From the NCBI GenBank assembly GCA_016210395.1, contig JACQUI010000004.1:1-6374 (forward strand): DNA of 6,374 nucleotides. Direction: 5' to 3'. The stretch comes from Chloroflexota bacterium (GTDB lineage: Bacteria > Chloroflexota > Dehalococcoidia > Lucifugimonadales > JACPCL1). Below the pieces are notes generated by a model. That model did not search any database. It had not been told where the DNA came from and was given only the letters and a program-made list of their open reading frames with translations. Both the position numbers and the translations under genes were made by a program. Position 1 is the stretch's first letter, and every line of letters begins with the position of its first letter. Below are positions 5,649-6,374 of this stretch, piece after piece.

Positions 5649-6041
5649 GTGGAACGCAACCTTCTGGCAGACCCGTGGCGGGCGGCGGCTCTGGCCGACG
5701 CCGCGGTAGAGCGCGCCGCGCAGGAGCTGCGCCAGGTGTTGGTCGCGCTGGCGACGGCGCTGGACCCTTTCCCGGGGTTCCAGGGCATGCAGACCATCCA
5801 CGCTGTCGAGGTGGAGCTTGAGAATGCGCCAGGTCGCGGCCACGGCTGCGTCGTCGTTGGGCCGGACGGCGTCCTCTACGAGCTTGTGCTGCACGCGATT
5901 CCCGGCCCCCTGGGCGAGGGCGACGCCGACCAGGTGGACGAGCTCCGCGAGCTTGACCTGAAGCCGCAGGAGTACGTGCAATACGCCTACCAGGCCATCA
6001 AACAGCTAGCGGAGCTTCACAGGCAACACAAGGGTCCCTAG
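5649..6041 (+). CDS. Hypothetical protein (130 aa)
   Basis: I do not recognise this family. The product looks soluble. An Ala/Glu-rich N-terminal helical region (residues 8-38) is followed by strand-like 'TIHAVEVELENA' (49-60), a turn 'PGRGHG' and 'CVVVGPDGVLYELVLHAI' (67-84). A second helical region with many acids and glutamines (92-127) closes the protein. I see no signal peptide or transmembrane helix. GTG 5649 follows GGGGGAAGTGA (5634-5644), which starts within the previous stop, so co-transcription and coupled translation with the HD hydrolase are likely. The composition and third-position GC match the neighbouring genes, supporting real coding. Its TAG stop is interlocked with that of the minus-strand arsM-like gene. 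Confidence 0.7.
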   Translation: MERNLLADPWRAAALADAAVERAAQELRQVLVALATALDPFPGFQGMQTIHAVEVELENAPGRGHGCVVVGPDGVLYELVLHAIPGPLGEGDADQVDELRELDLKPQEYVQYAYQAIKQLAELHRQHKGP

Positions 6042-6374
6042 CGGCCCTTCACCGCCAGCACATACACGCTGCGCAAGGCCTCCAGGCCCGGCTCCATGGA
6101 GTACCGCCTCTCCTCCTCCACACGGACGTCCGCGAAGCCTGCCTTTCGCAGCCGCGCAAGGTAGGTCTCCTTGGAGTCGGCCCCAGCCACGCACTCGGCC
6201 CAGCGTTTGGGGTCGTCGCGGACCGCCTGGGGCAGCTCGCCGGCAAGCATCATGTCGGACAAGTGCATGCGCCCGCCGGGCCGCAGCACCCTGTGCGCTT
6301 CGCGGAACACAGCGTCCTTGTCCGTTGAAAGACAGACGACGCAGTTGGAGATGACCACGTCCACGCTCTGGGAC
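6038..6374 (-). CDS. arsM: Arsenite methyltransferase ArsM, C-terminal part (5' end beyond window)
   Basis: ArsM transfers methyl groups from S-adenosylmethionine to trivalent arsenic. The minus-strand frame is open to the right edge, so the N-terminal half, with the SAM-binding motif I and the first arsenic-binding cysteine, is missing. The visible part starts 'VDVVISNCVVCLSTDKDAVF', continues with 'REAHRVLRPGGRMHLSDMML' and then 'ECVAGADSKETYLARLRKAGF', and ends in a beta-rich tail. The cysteines of 'SNCV' (codon 6341-6343) and 'ECVAGA' (codon 6191-6193) match the second and third As(III)-binding cysteines of ArsM (C174 and C224 of the algal enzyme). This separates it from ordinary ubiE-type methyltransferases. 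The stop is at 6038-6040 on the minus strand, sharing CTAG with the convergent gene. Whether an ars operon lies beyond the edge cannot be seen. Confidence 0.85.
   Translation of the reverse strand, partial: SQSVDVVISNCVVCLSTDKDAVFREAHRVLRPGGRMHLSDMMLAGELPQAVRDDPKRWAECVAGADSKETYLARLRKAGFADVRVEEERRYSMEPGLEALRSVYVLAVKGR

Noticed and set aside
5172..5981. 269-aa open frame on the minus strand
   Set aside because: It is antisense to the HD hydrolase and the 130-aa gene; no domain and no ribosome binding site.

Overview
The window looks like a chromosomal segment of a GC-rich bacterium, most plausibly a member of the Chloroflexota (SAR202/Dehalococcoidia-like). This is inferred from frequent GTG/TTG starts, the non-proteobacterial style of the Ccm proteins, a TrmI-type tRNA methyltransferase, and a CHSER-type dispersed repeat. 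No single marker proves the taxon.

Region 1 (1-814) is noticeably less GC-rich by eye than the rest. It holds three small overlapping genes: the C-terminal part of a 'GG(I/V)QLEW' family protein cut by the window edge, a 108-aa protein that looks like a small BECR/DUF4258-type RNase toxin, and a 69-aa DUF2283-type protein, the likely antitoxin. This is an accessory, toxin-antitoxin-like cassette.

Region 2 (823-4107) is a System I cytochrome c maturation (heme handling) cluster: a single-domain cupin, ccmA (ATPase), ccmB (permease), ccmC (WWD-motif heme protein) and a ccmD-like small membrane protein with a signal peptide. Between ccmB and ccmC lies a 437-bp gap containing a nested, roughly 170-bp inverted repeat of the MITE-like 'TGTCATTCTGAGC...AAGAATCT' type. 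It splits an otherwise tightly packed operon. ccmE, ccmF, ccmG and ccmH are not in the window.

Region 3 (4114-6041) starts six bases after ccmD with trmI (tRNA m1A58 methyltransferase). A good sigma70-like promoter in the 3' end of trmI then starts a second unit with a strong Shine-Dalgarno site: an HD-domain hydrolase followed by an unrecognised 130-aa protein.

Region 4 (6038-6374) is the C-terminal part of an arsenite methyltransferase (ArsM) on the minus strand, running off the window. Its stop and the stop of the 130-aa gene are interlocked in one CTAG palindrome, with no room for a conventional terminator between the genes.
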